Source: DATCVR01 sp036566745
GTDB lineage: Bacteria > Actinomycetota > Actinomycetes > Jiangellales > Jiangellaceae
Assembly: GCA_036566745.1 (NCBI GenBank)
Contig: DATCVR010000179.1
Span: 1-13,750, forward strand
Length of the DNA stretch: 13,750 nucleotides
Direction: 5' to 3'
Shown here one piece after another: positions 1 through 5,663 of this stretch. How positions within the stretch are numbered: the stretch's first letter is position 1; each line of letters begins with the position of its first letter. The notes beneath the pieces are model-generated. The model made no database searches and was not told where the DNA came from. It was given only the letters and a program-made list of their open reading frames with translations. A program made the position numbers and the translations under genes.

Positions 1-98
1 GTGCGGACGTCGAGGTCGACGCCGTCCACGGCTCGGTTGTCGCCGAACACCTTCACCAGGCCGCGTGCCTCGACGGCGAGTTCAGTGGTGGGAGTCAT
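1..98 (-). CDS. ABC transporter ATP-binding protein, DrrA-like (5' end only)
   Basis: Only the first 32 codons are in the window; the gene continues beyond position 1. The N-terminus reads MTPTTELAVEARGLVKVFGD, followed by NRAVDGVDLDVR. This is the usual opening of the DrrA/CcmA class of ABC ATPases: a short lead, then L-x-K-x-F-G, then a-V-D-G-V-(D/S)-L before the Walker A motif, which would lie outside the window. Family members energise export of drugs, lipids or other substrates together with a separate DrrB-like membrane protein. The ATG at 98 is preceded by GAAGGGA at good spacing. A run of CTGAC repeats lies upstream (145-191). Substrate cannot be inferred from this fragment. Confidence 0.72.
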   Translation of the reverse strand, partial: MTPTTELAVEARGLVKVFGDNRAVDGVDLDVR

Positions 99-144
99 CA
101 GGAGGTTCCCTTCGTCGTGCTCATGACACCCAGCGTGCGGCCCT

Positions 145-191
145 CTGACGACCGGCTGACAACGGCCTGACAGCCGCTGACGCCGCCTGAC
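145..191. repeat. five direct CTGAC repeats with 10-11 bp period
   Basis: CTGAC starts at 145, 156, 167, 177 and 187, so the copies lie on roughly the same face of the helix. They read GTCAG towards the DrrA-like gene, whose start codon is 47 bp away. Tandem direct repeats with helical spacing are typical of binding sites for OmpR-type response regulators or other dimerising regulators. Which gene is controlled (minus-strand ABC gene or plus-strand GlsB-like gene) is not shown. The repeats are seen directly; the operator role is inference. Confidence 0.55.
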
Positions 192-206
192 ACCGGCACC
201 AGCGAG

Positions 207-232
207 GTGTAAGCCCACGGCGCGTTGGGTAC
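207..232 (+). promoter_or_regulatory. candidate stress-sigma-type promoter for the GlsB-like gene
   Basis: GTGT (207-210), a 16-bp spacer, then GGGTAC (227-232). This is close to the GTTT-N14-16-GGGTAT pattern of actinobacterial SigB/SigF-type stress sigma factors, with one mismatch in each box. The predicted start lies about 57 nt before the ATG at 296. A very similar GTGT-N15-GGGTAC stands before the DUF6221 gene on the other strand. Pattern match only. Confidence 0.35.
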
Positions 233-295
233 CCCCGCAGCGTCTGTCAGCGAGACGATGGATCAAGGCACATCGGTCGGACGAAGGAGATCGAC

Positions 296-568
296 ATGGG
301 AATCATCAGCTGGATCATCCTCGGCCTGCTCGCCGGGCTCCTGGCCAAGGCACTGCTGCCCGGGGCCGATCCGGGCGGAGTCATCGTCACGACGCTGCTG
401 GGCATCGTCGGGGCGGTGTTGGGCGGATTCGTCGCCTCGGCACTGTTCGACGCCGATCCCCTCGACGAGTTCTTCGACATCAGCACCTGGCTCTGCGCCA
501 TCGCCGGCTCGATCATCCTGTTGCTCCTCTACCGGGTCGTCGCCGGCCGCAAGGGAGCCTCGACCTGA
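296..568 (+). CDS. GlsB/YeaQ/YmgE-family stress membrane protein
   Basis: A 90-residue, very hydrophobic protein with three predicted membrane helices (about residues 3-25, 28-52 and 64-84) and a short basic tail (GRKGAST). The start MGIISWIILGLLAG, the loop PGADPGG and the glycine-rich second helix (LLGIVGAVLGGFVA) are typical of the transglycosylase-associated / GlsB-YeaQ-YmgE family, whose usual length is 80-95 residues. Members are induced by general or acid stress and sit in the cytoplasmic membrane; their molecular role is not established. The ATG has a clear ribosome site, GAAGGAG, six bases upstream. The gene is monocistronic, divergent from the DrrA-like gene and closed by the hairpin at 592-618. 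The SigB-like promoter upstream fits a stress role. Confidence 0.9.
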   Translation: MGIISWIILGLLAGLLAKALLPGADPGGVIVTTLLGIVGAVLGGFVASALFDADPLDEFFDISTWLCAIAGSIILLLLYRVVAGRKGAST

Positions 569-591
569 CGGTCTGACCGACCCGTGGTCGG

Positions 592-618
592 CGCCGCGCC
601 TCCTCAGGAGGCGCGGCG
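592..618. terminator. strong hairpin between convergent genes, probable bidirectional terminator
   Basis: CGCCGCGCCTCC, loop TCA, GGAGGCGCGGCG: a perfect 12-bp GC-rich stem with a 3-nt loop. It lies 24 bp after the GlsB-like stop and about 70 bp past the end of the convergent GAF-ANTAR gene. No U-tract follows, as is common for actinobacterial terminators. Its position between two convergent genes supports termination in both directions. Confidence 0.75.
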
Positions 619-687
619 GCGCGCTTGACGGAACGATGACCCGGCGTCCGGCGGAGCGACCAGGCCGGGCCACATCTCTGCAGGCGC

Positions 688-1368
688 TCAGCCCTCCAGC
701 GGGCCGGCGCTGGCGATGAGGCGTTCGACGACCACCCTGAGCTTGACGTTGTTGTCCTGCGAGTACTGGCGGAGCACGGCGAAGGCCTGGTCGTGGTCGA
801 GGCCGTTGCGGGCCATGAGGATGCCGAGCGCCTGGCCGAGCTTGGTCTGGGTGTCCACGGCCTGGTGCAGCACCTCGTGCCGGCGGGTGATCTCGAGGGC
901 GATCGCGGCGTGCCGCGCCAGGATGTGCGCGACGGCCTGGTCCTCGGCGTCGAAGGAGCCGGGCCGGGTCGCGTAGAGGTTGAGCGCGCCGACCCTCGTC
1001 TCGTCGGTCGCGAGTTCGGCGCTGAGGACGCTGCGCATCCCCAGCTCGGCCACGCGCGGACCCCAGCGGGGCCAGCGCCCGTCACTCATGGTGTCGAGGA
1101 TGAGGAAGTTGCGCTCGTCCTCGATCGCCGACACGCATGGGCCCTCGTCGTACTCCAGCTGGAGTTGGTCGGCCTTCTCCACCACGGCAGTGGTGGCGGC
1201 CGCAGTCTCGATCTCTCCACCGGCATGGACCAGCATCACCCCGGCGTGGTCGCATCCGACGGCGCTGACCGCGAAGGCCAGCACCTGGTCGAGGGTGCTG
1301 TCCACATCGCGCCGGCCGTACATCGACAGCGCCAGCCGCGCGAACTGCTCGGCATCCGTCTCGCTCAC
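688..1368 (-). CDS. GAF and ANTAR domain-containing regulator
   Basis: 226 residues from a GTG at 1368, chosen because GGGGAG stands six bases upstream and homology to the family begins at once; an ORF extension upstream is not protein-like. Residues about 20-155 form a GAF domain (LDQVLAFAVSAVGCDHAGVM; EGPCVSAI; LSAELATDETRVGALNLYA). Residues about 163-219 form an ANTAR domain (TQTKLGQALGILMARNGLD, then QAFAVLRQYSQ). ANTAR domains bind paired hexaloop RNA hairpins and relieve transcription termination; the GAF part usually senses a small ligand or redox state. The ligand and target RNA are unknown. The neighbouring DUF4118 gene is on the same strand but 185 bp upstream, so co-transcription is uncertain. 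This architecture is very common in actinomycetes. Confidence 0.92.
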   Translation of the reverse strand: MSETDAEQFARLALSMYGRRDVDSTLDQVLAFAVSAVGCDHAGVMLVHAGGEIETAAATTAVVEKADQLQLEYDEGPCVSAIEDERNFLILDTMSDGRWPRWGPRVAELGMRSVLSAELATDETRVGALNLYATRPGSFDAEDQAVAHILARHAAIALEITRRHEVLHQAVDTQTKLGQALGILMARNGLDHDQAFAVLRQYSQDNNVKLRVVVERLIASAGPLEG

Positions 1369-1538
1369 CGCACGCTCCCCTGCGGAAATGTCCGTATCAC
1401 CCCATGGTGGACCCGTGGAGCGGTCGGCCGGTAGGCACCCCATACATGGTCTGCGACGTTGCGGGAACTGGGAAAGCACGGCAGCCGGGTCGCTCGAGAG
1501 GCGCGGAAGCCCAGGCCCCGGTGTTGAGACGACAGCAG

Positions 1539-1551
1539 CGGGGCCGCCCCG
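1539..1551 (-). terminator. weak hairpin after the DUF4118 gene
   Basis: CGGGGC-C-GCCCCG, realistically a 5-bp stem with a 3-nt loop, lies immediately downstream (minus sense) of the stop at 1554. It is short and has no U-tract, so it is only a possible terminator. Confidence 0.25.
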
Positions 1552-1553
1552 GG

Positions 1554-2312
1554 TCAGGGCTGGGTCGGGTTCGGGGCGCCCGGGCGCGTGGTCAGGGCGG
1601 CGCCGACCTGGTCGGCGAGGGTGATGGCGACCAGCCGCTGCTCCAGGTCAGGCCTGGCGACGCGGGTGGAGGCCGTCAGCAGGAAACGGCCGCGCACGGA
1701 TCCTCCGGCCTCGGCCAAGAGCTCGATCTCGTCGTCGATCGGCAGCCCGTTGCGCTCGACGTCGACCGCGTGACCGGCCCGATCCACGGTTCCGTCGCGG
1801 TTCAGCCGGGCGGCGAATCCCTCTCCGGGGGCGTCGTCGAAACGGCATCCGTCGATGTCCAGAACGTCGGTGATCTGTCGGGCGACGTGCTCGACGAGCA
1901 GGGTCGGCGGGGAGCTGCCGGTGGCAACGGCGCGGGCTGCGGAGACGATGCCGGCGAGATAGCCCTCCTGCCTGCTGGCCCTGGCCTGCTGGCGGCGTCC
2001 CCACAGCGCGAGCTCCGTGACGGCGGCACCCACGAGTGCGAGCAGGACGGTGGTCTCGATGTCGGCGCGGTCGGTGATGGTGAACCGCTGATACGGCTCG
2101 GTCAGGAAGAAGTCGAACCACACGGCACTGGACAGTGCGGCCACGATGCCCGCGGGCCGGACGCCGGTCGACGCTGCCGCGACCACCAGAAGCACCAGGA
2201 CCAGCGCGGCGTTGGTGTTCGCCACGCTGTCGCGGACCAGTGCAAGTACGCCACAGGCGACCAGGGGGATCACCGCGGCGAGCGTCAGGACCAGCGGCCG
2301 TCGCCTCGTCAT
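1554..2312 (-). CDS. DUF4118 (KdpD-like) membrane protein lacking a kinase domain
   Basis: 252 residues from the ATG at 2312; a GTG at 2321 would add three residues and cannot be excluded, since neither has a strong ribosome site. Four membrane helices (about residues 6-26, 33-51, 53-70 and 85-105) form the DUF4118 bundle known from the potassium sensor KdpD, with the signature WFDFFLTEPYQRFTI at 65-79. After a short linker (GRRQQARASRQE) residues about 118-245 make a soluble region resembling the degenerate GAF-like domain of KdpD-type proteins. There is no histidine-kinase H-box, HATP domain or receiver, so it cannot phosphorylate a partner itself. It may be a membrane sensor acting through protein contacts. 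It lies between the GAF-ANTAR and DUF6221 genes on the same strand. Function unknown. Confidence 0.82.
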   Translation of the reverse strand: MTRRRPLVLTLAAVIPLVACGVLALVRDSVANTNAALVLVLLVVAAASTGVRPAGIVAALSSAVWFDFFLTEPYQRFTITDRADIETTVLLALVGAAVTELALWGRRQQARASRQEGYLAGIVSAARAVATGSSPPTLLVEHVARQITDVLDIDGCRFDDAPGEGFAARLNRDGTVDRAGHAVDVERNGLPIDDEIELLAEAGGSVRGRFLLTASTRVARPDLEQRLVAITLADQVGAALTTRPGAPNPTQP

Positions 2313-2395
2313 CGCGCTCACCCGACCATCAACGAACTCGGGGCCACCCCATGTCAACCGTCTTGCCGCAACCTTGACGCTCCCGGACGGGCAGG

Positions 2396-2734
2396 TCACC
2401 CGGCCGAACGCGTCCCGGGATGTGGCGAGGGCTGCGGCTTCCAGGACTCCTGGTAGTCGCGGTGAGATGCGTACGGAAGCGCCAGGAGCCGCAACACCCG
2501 CGACGTGTCGCACCCGGCCTCGCCCAGCATGATCCTGCGCTTCACCTCGCACTCGACCAGGATGCGCGGGGTGTCCCAGCGGATGGCGAGGTCGGTGGCG
2601 GCCGTCGTGCCCGGTGCCGGACGGCCGAACTTGTGTCGTCGCGGCGCGCTGACCTGTGCACGCAGCGCCGCCAGGGCCACCGCTTCGTCCTCGTCCAGCC
2701 GTTGCATGAGGAACCGTACGAGCTCACCGCTCAT
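2396..2734 (-). CDS. DUF6221 family protein
   Basis: 112 residues from the ATG at 2734. The start MSGELVRFLMQRLDEDEAVA, the middle RWDTPRILVECEVKRRIML and the end VLRLLALPYASHRDYQESWK match the pattern of the small actinobacterial DUF6221 family: an acidic amphipathic first helix, a W-x(5)-R-(I/V)-L-x-E-(C/V)-E-x-K-R-R core, and LRLLALPY(A)-x-H-x-x-Y-x-x-x-W near the C-terminus. The family has no known function. The ORF stays open further upstream, but those residues are not family-like. A GTGT-N15-GGGTAC motif lies about 60 bp upstream. The last 12 residues (PQPSPHPGTRSAG-like tail) are low-complexity. The DUF4118 gene starts 83 bp downstream on the same strand, so the two could share a transcript. 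Confidence 0.78.
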   Translation of the reverse strand: MSGELVRFLMQRLDEDEAVALAALRAQVSAPRRHKFGRPAPGTTAATDLAIRWDTPRILVECEVKRRIMLGEAGCDTSRVLRLLALPYASHRDYQESWKPQPSPHPGTRSAG

Positions 2735-2796
2735 GGGCGCCCCGGGCCGGGACGTGGCACGTCGTGGCCACACGGATGGAGGGTCATGGCATGCGG

Positions 2797-2821
2797 GTAC
2801 CCAGATAGGGCAACTCAACAC
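2797..2821 (-). promoter_or_regulatory. candidate stress-sigma-type promoter for DUF6221
   Basis: On the minus strand GTGT (2821-2818), 15 bp, then GGGTAC (2802-2797). It has the same arrangement and nearly the same distance to the start codon as the motif before the GlsB-like gene. GGGTACCC here is palindromic, so a chance match is possible. Confidence 0.33.
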
Positions 2822-2905
2822 ATTTCGCCGCGCCTGTCTGCGTAGGCCCGGAGCGTGACTGCCGCGCCAACAGGTGCGAGCGGCGCCTCACCGTAGGGTC
2901 GGATC

Positions 2906-3652
2906 ATGGTCACGGTGGAGCGGCGCGAGCAGGTGCGGACCCAGATCCTCGAGCGGGCGCGGGACGACGTCCGGATCGTGGGCGCCGCCGTGACCGGATC
3001 GGCCGCCAACGACGCCGAGGACTCCTGGTCCGACGTCGACCTCTTCTTCGGCGTGGCCTCCGACGCCACCGTCGGCGAGGCGATCAGCGACTGGACCGCG
3101 TTCGTCTACGACGAGCTCGGCGCGATCCACCACTTCGACGTCCACGCCAGTTCGGCCACGTACCGGGCCTTCCTGCTCGGCGACCTGCTCGAGGTCGACC
3201 TGGGATTCACCCCCGCGGCGCGGTTCGGCCCGCTCGGCAGCGGAGGCTTTCGAGTCGTCTTCGGAGCGGCGGCCCCTCGGCAGGCGTCCACGCCCGACAC
3301 CGGGCACCGGATCGGCCTCGCCTGGCACCACGTCCTGCACGCCCGAATCTCCGTCGAACGCGGCGCGTGGTGGCAGGCGGAGTACTGGATCAGCGGTGTG
3401 CGCGACCTCGTCCTCGAGCTGGCCTGCCTCCGGTCCGGGCATCCCACCGCGTACGCGAAGGGCGCTCACCTCCTGCCCGCGGAGGTGACCGATCCGGTCC
3501 AGGACGCGCTGGTCCGCGGCCTCGACCCGGCCGAGCTCGCCCGTGCGCTCGCGTCCGTCACCCGTCTCCTGGTGAGCGAGCTGCACCGCACCGACTCCGA
3601 CCTGGCCACCGCTCTGGAGAAGCCGCTGCTGGAGCTGGCCACGACGTCGTAG
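2906..3652 (+). CDS. nucleotidyltransferase domain-containing protein
   Basis: 248 residues. Residues about 20-105 carry the polymerase-beta-type nucleotidyltransferase motif: GS at 31-32, then WSDVDLFFGV with Asp43 and Asp45, and a third acidic residue in LLEVDLGF (Asp98). These three aspartates are the expected metal ligands, so the active site looks intact. The C-terminal helical half (about 130-245) resembles the substrate-binding region of ANT-like enzymes, with RIGLAWHHVLHARISVERG and LELACLRSG. Family members transfer nucleotides to small molecules (for example aminoglycosides) or proteins; the substrate here is unknown and resistance should not be assumed. The ATG has AGGG about eight bases upstream. 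A degraded azoreductase fragment begins just after its stop codon. Confidence 0.82.
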   Translation: MVTVERREQVRTQILERARDDVRIVGAAVTGSAANDAEDSWSDVDLFFGVASDATVGEAISDWTAFVYDELGAIHHFDVHASSATYRAFLLGDLLEVDLGFTPAARFGPLGSGGFRVVFGAAAPRQASTPDTGHRIGLAWHHVLHARISVERGAWWQAEYWISGVRDLVLELACLRSGHPTAYAKGAHLLPAEVTDPVQDALVRGLDPAELARALASVTRLLVSELHRTDSDLATALEKPLLELATTS

Positions 3653-3656
3653 CGGC

Positions 3657-3847
3657 GGACCGCGGCCGGAGTTCGGCACCGACGTCCAGGCGCCGTCCTT
3701 CCGCGACTGGCTGGCGCGAGGGGGCATCGAGGACGTATCCGAGGTCCACTTCCGTCCCGACCTGGCGATCGCCGACGCCGACACCGCCCGGCGAGCGCGC
3801 ACCAGGACGCGCGCGAGCTAGCCAAGCGGTTCGCGGTGACAGACTGA
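3657..3847 (+). pseudogene. C-terminal remnant of an FMN-dependent NADH-azoreductase (AzoR-like), frameshifted
   Basis: Reading from 3657 gives PRPEFGTDVQAPSFRDWLAR, then GGIEDVSEVHFRPDLAIADA and DTAR. This matches the C-terminal third of AzoR-type flavoproteins (Q-x-P-(Y/F)-x-R-x-(F/W)-L-x-x-x-G-I-x-D-V). Near 3790 the frame is lost, and a stop occurs at 3819 in the first frame. Shifting frame by one base restores family-like sequence, ASAHQDARELAKRFAVTD, ending at TGA 3845-3847. This fits a single-base deletion around 3788-3794. The N-terminal two thirds, including the FMN-binding part, is absent: the nucleotidyltransferase stop is four bases upstream. There is no start codon or ribosome site. 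Probably left by a deletion that joined two genes. Confidence 0.68.
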
Positions 3848-3851
3848 CACC

Positions 3852-4280
3852 GTGGCCCACCACAACGACACCGAGGTGATCCGGCGGCTGCTGAGCACGC
3901 CGGCCGTCTGGGCGGTGGTGGGGCTGTCGGCCAACACGGCCCGAGTGGCCTACGGCGTCTCGCAATACGTCCGCGACGGTCTCGGGATGCGGATCGTGCC
4001 GGTCAATCCCCGCGGTGAGGACGCGCTGGGCACCACCGGGTATCGCCGGCTGGCCGACGTCCCCGGTCCGGTGGACGTGGTCGACTGCTTCGTCAACAGC
4101 CGGCGGGTCGGCGAGGTGGTCGACGACGCCATCGCCGAACGCGAGCGGCTCGGGATCCGCGCGGTCTGGCTCCAGCTCGGGGTGATCGACGAGGACGCCG
4201 CCGAGCGAGCCACGGCAGCCGGCCTCGACGTGGTCATGAACACCTGCCCGGCCATGGAGGCACCCGCGCTGGGGCTCTGA
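3852..4280 (+). CDS. CoA-binding protein (YccU/CoA_binding_2 family)
   Basis: 142 residues from a GTG at 3852. This is the only early start possible, because in-frame stops at 3819 and 3837 close the frame upstream. It is a single Rossmann-type CoA-binding domain: VWAVVGLSANTARVAYGVSQ holds the nucleotide-binding turn, followed by IVPVNPRG, the hinge VDVVDCFVNSRRV and the end GLDVVMNTCPAME. This is the full usual length of the small stand-alone family (YccU), related to the CoA-binding domain of succinyl-CoA synthetase. CoA binding is inferred from homology; the cellular role is unknown. No good ribosome site is visible. It starts four bases after the azoreductase remnant and ends nine bases before the convergent murD2 stop, with no terminator between. 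Confidence 0.88.
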   Translation: MAHHNDTEVIRRLLSTPAVWAVVGLSANTARVAYGVSQYVRDGLGMRIVPVNPRGEDALGTTGYRRLADVPGPVDVVDCFVNSRRVGEVVDDAIAERERLGIRAVWLQLGVIDEDAAERATAAGLDVVMNTCPAMEAPALGL

Positions 4281-4289
4281 ACCCAGCCG

Positions 4290-5663
4290 TCAGGCCGTGG
4301 CGGCCGACGCGAGCCGCTCGACGCCGACCCGGAACGCCTGCGCCCGGCGCTCGTAGGTGCCGTACGGCGGCGGGCTCGGCGCGGCCGGTGCCAGCATGAC
4401 CACGCCCTGCCCCCCGGCCAGTGCAGCCGCCTCGGCCACGGCGTCGGCGACGTCGTCGCACTCGGCGGCGGTCACGCCACGCAGCGCGGGGGCCAGCCGC
4501 CGTCCGGCCGGTCCCATGAGCACGATGCCCACGGCGGTCTCGGCCGCCCGTGCTTCGACGTAGTCGACCAGCGGCGTGAAGTCGACACCGCGGTCGAGGC
4601 CGCCGACCAGCAGCACGACCGGGACCTCGGCGAACGCCTCGCACGCCGCGATGACGGCCTGCGGCGTGGTGGCGAGGCTGTCGTCGACGAACGTCACGCC
4701 GTCGACCACGCCGATGGACTCGAGCCGGTGGGGAAGTTGCGAGAAGCCGGCCAGCCCGTCGTCGAGCCGGTCGCGTTCGGCGAGGACGTCCACACCCAGC
4801 AGATCCAGCGTCGCGACGGCCGCGGCCACGTTGACGGCGTTGTGGGCGCCCGGCAGCGGGGAGCGGACCAGCGAGAACGCACGCTCGCCGCGCACCGTCA
4901 CCGCGCCGTCGTCGATGCGGATGTCCGAGGCCGGGTCGCCGAAGGTGGTCACGCCGGAGAGCGCCGGACTCGACAGCATCGAGGCGACGCCGGGGTCGGC
5001 GCCATTGGCCAGGCCGCGGCGATGATGGCCCTGGGCGGCGAACAGGCGGAGCTTGTCGGCGTAGTACTGGTCGAGCCCGCCGTGCCAGGGCAGGTGCTCG
5101 GGGAACAGCGAGGTGAGCACCGCGACCGACGGGCCGGTGGTGACCAGCGCCGACTGGTAGCTCGAGACCTCGGCCACGACCTGGCGATCGTCGTCGACCA
5201 GGTCGAGCAGGGACACCCCCACGTTGCCACCGGCGACCGCCTCACGGCCCACCGTGACCAGCAGGTGGGCGATCAGCCGGGTGACCGTGGACTTGCCCTT
5301 GCTGCCGGTGACCGCGATGGTGCTGCCCGCTCGCTGGGCCAGGAACAGCTCGGTGCCGTTGGTGACCACGACGCCGCGGCGTTCGGCGTCGAGCACCTCG
5401 TCGCGGTACCGGCTCACCCCCGGCGAGAGCACCAGGACCTCGCAGGTGCCGATCCTGGCCAGGCCCGTGTCCCCGGCGAGCACCGCGACGTCGGCCAGGC
5501 CGGTGCTCGCCCAGGTGGCTGCCGTCTCGGGATCGGGCTCGGTGTCGGTCACGGCGACGACGTCGGCCACACCGGCCGCGCGCACCGCCCGGGCCGCCGC
5601 CCGCCCCTCACGCCCGGCACCCCACACGACCACCCGGCGCCCGGCCAGCTCGGACAGCTTCAC
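4290..5663 (-). CDS. murD2: UDP-N-acetylmuramoyl-L-alanine--L-glutamate ligase (MurD2)
   Basis: 457 residues from a GTG at 5663 whose GTGA overlaps the murL stop by four bases, so the two are translationally coupled. It is a three-domain Mur ligase. The N-terminal Rossmann domain has VVVWGAGREGRAAARAV. The ATP-binding P-loop is AVTGSKGKSTVTRL (GSKGKST 120-126), followed by AGGNVG (144-149), EVSSYQ (165-170), TSLFPEHLPWHGG (184-196) and a family lysine in YADKLRLF (Lys204). The C-terminal ligase domain contains VTFVDDSLATTP and GGLDRGVDF. Known MurD2 enzymes, described in Xanthomonas and found with MurL, attach L-glutamate instead of D-glutamate to UDP-MurNAc-L-Ala. Classical MurD has an (I/T)-x-x-D-H-L-D-R-H segment where this protein has SLFPEHLPWHG. 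The MurD2 call rests mainly on adjacency to murL; a classical MurD activity cannot be excluded from sequence alone. Confidence 0.87.
   Translation of the reverse strand: MKLSELAGRRVVVWGAGREGRAAARAVRAAGVADVVAVTDTEPDPETAATWASTGLADVAVLAGDTGLARIGTCEVLVLSPGVSRYRDEVLDAERRGVVVTNGTELFLAQRAGSTIAVTGSKGKSTVTRLIAHLLVTVGREAVAGGNVGVSLLDLVDDDRQVVAEVSSYQSALVTTGPSVAVLTSLFPEHLPWHGGLDQYYADKLRLFAAQGHHRRGLANGADPGVASMLSSPALSGVTTFGDPASDIRIDDGAVTVRGERAFSLVRSPLPGAHNAVNVAAAVATLDLLGVDVLAERDRLDDGLAGFSQLPHRLESIGVVDGVTFVDDSLATTPQAVIAACEAFAEVPVVLLVGGLDRGVDFTPLVDYVEARAAETAVGIVLMGPAGRRLAPALRGVTAAECDDVADAVAEAAALAGGQGVVMLAPAAPSPPPYGTYERRAQAFRVGVERLASAATA

Noticed and set aside
1404..2456. Long plus-strand ORF of 350 codons opposite the DUF4118 gene
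   Set aside because: Composition is the Gly/Arg/Asp-rich pattern of an antisense frame in high-GC DNA. The minus-strand frame has recognisable DUF4118 motifs and membrane helices.
2906..3652. Calling the nucleotidyltransferase an aminoglycoside-resistance gene
   Set aside because: Only the general GSx(10)DxD nucleotidyltransferase motif is supported; nothing in the sequence fixes an antibiotic substrate.
4281..4289. Terminator between the convergent CoA-binding and murD2 genes
   Set aside because: The gap is only nine bases and contains no inverted repeat.
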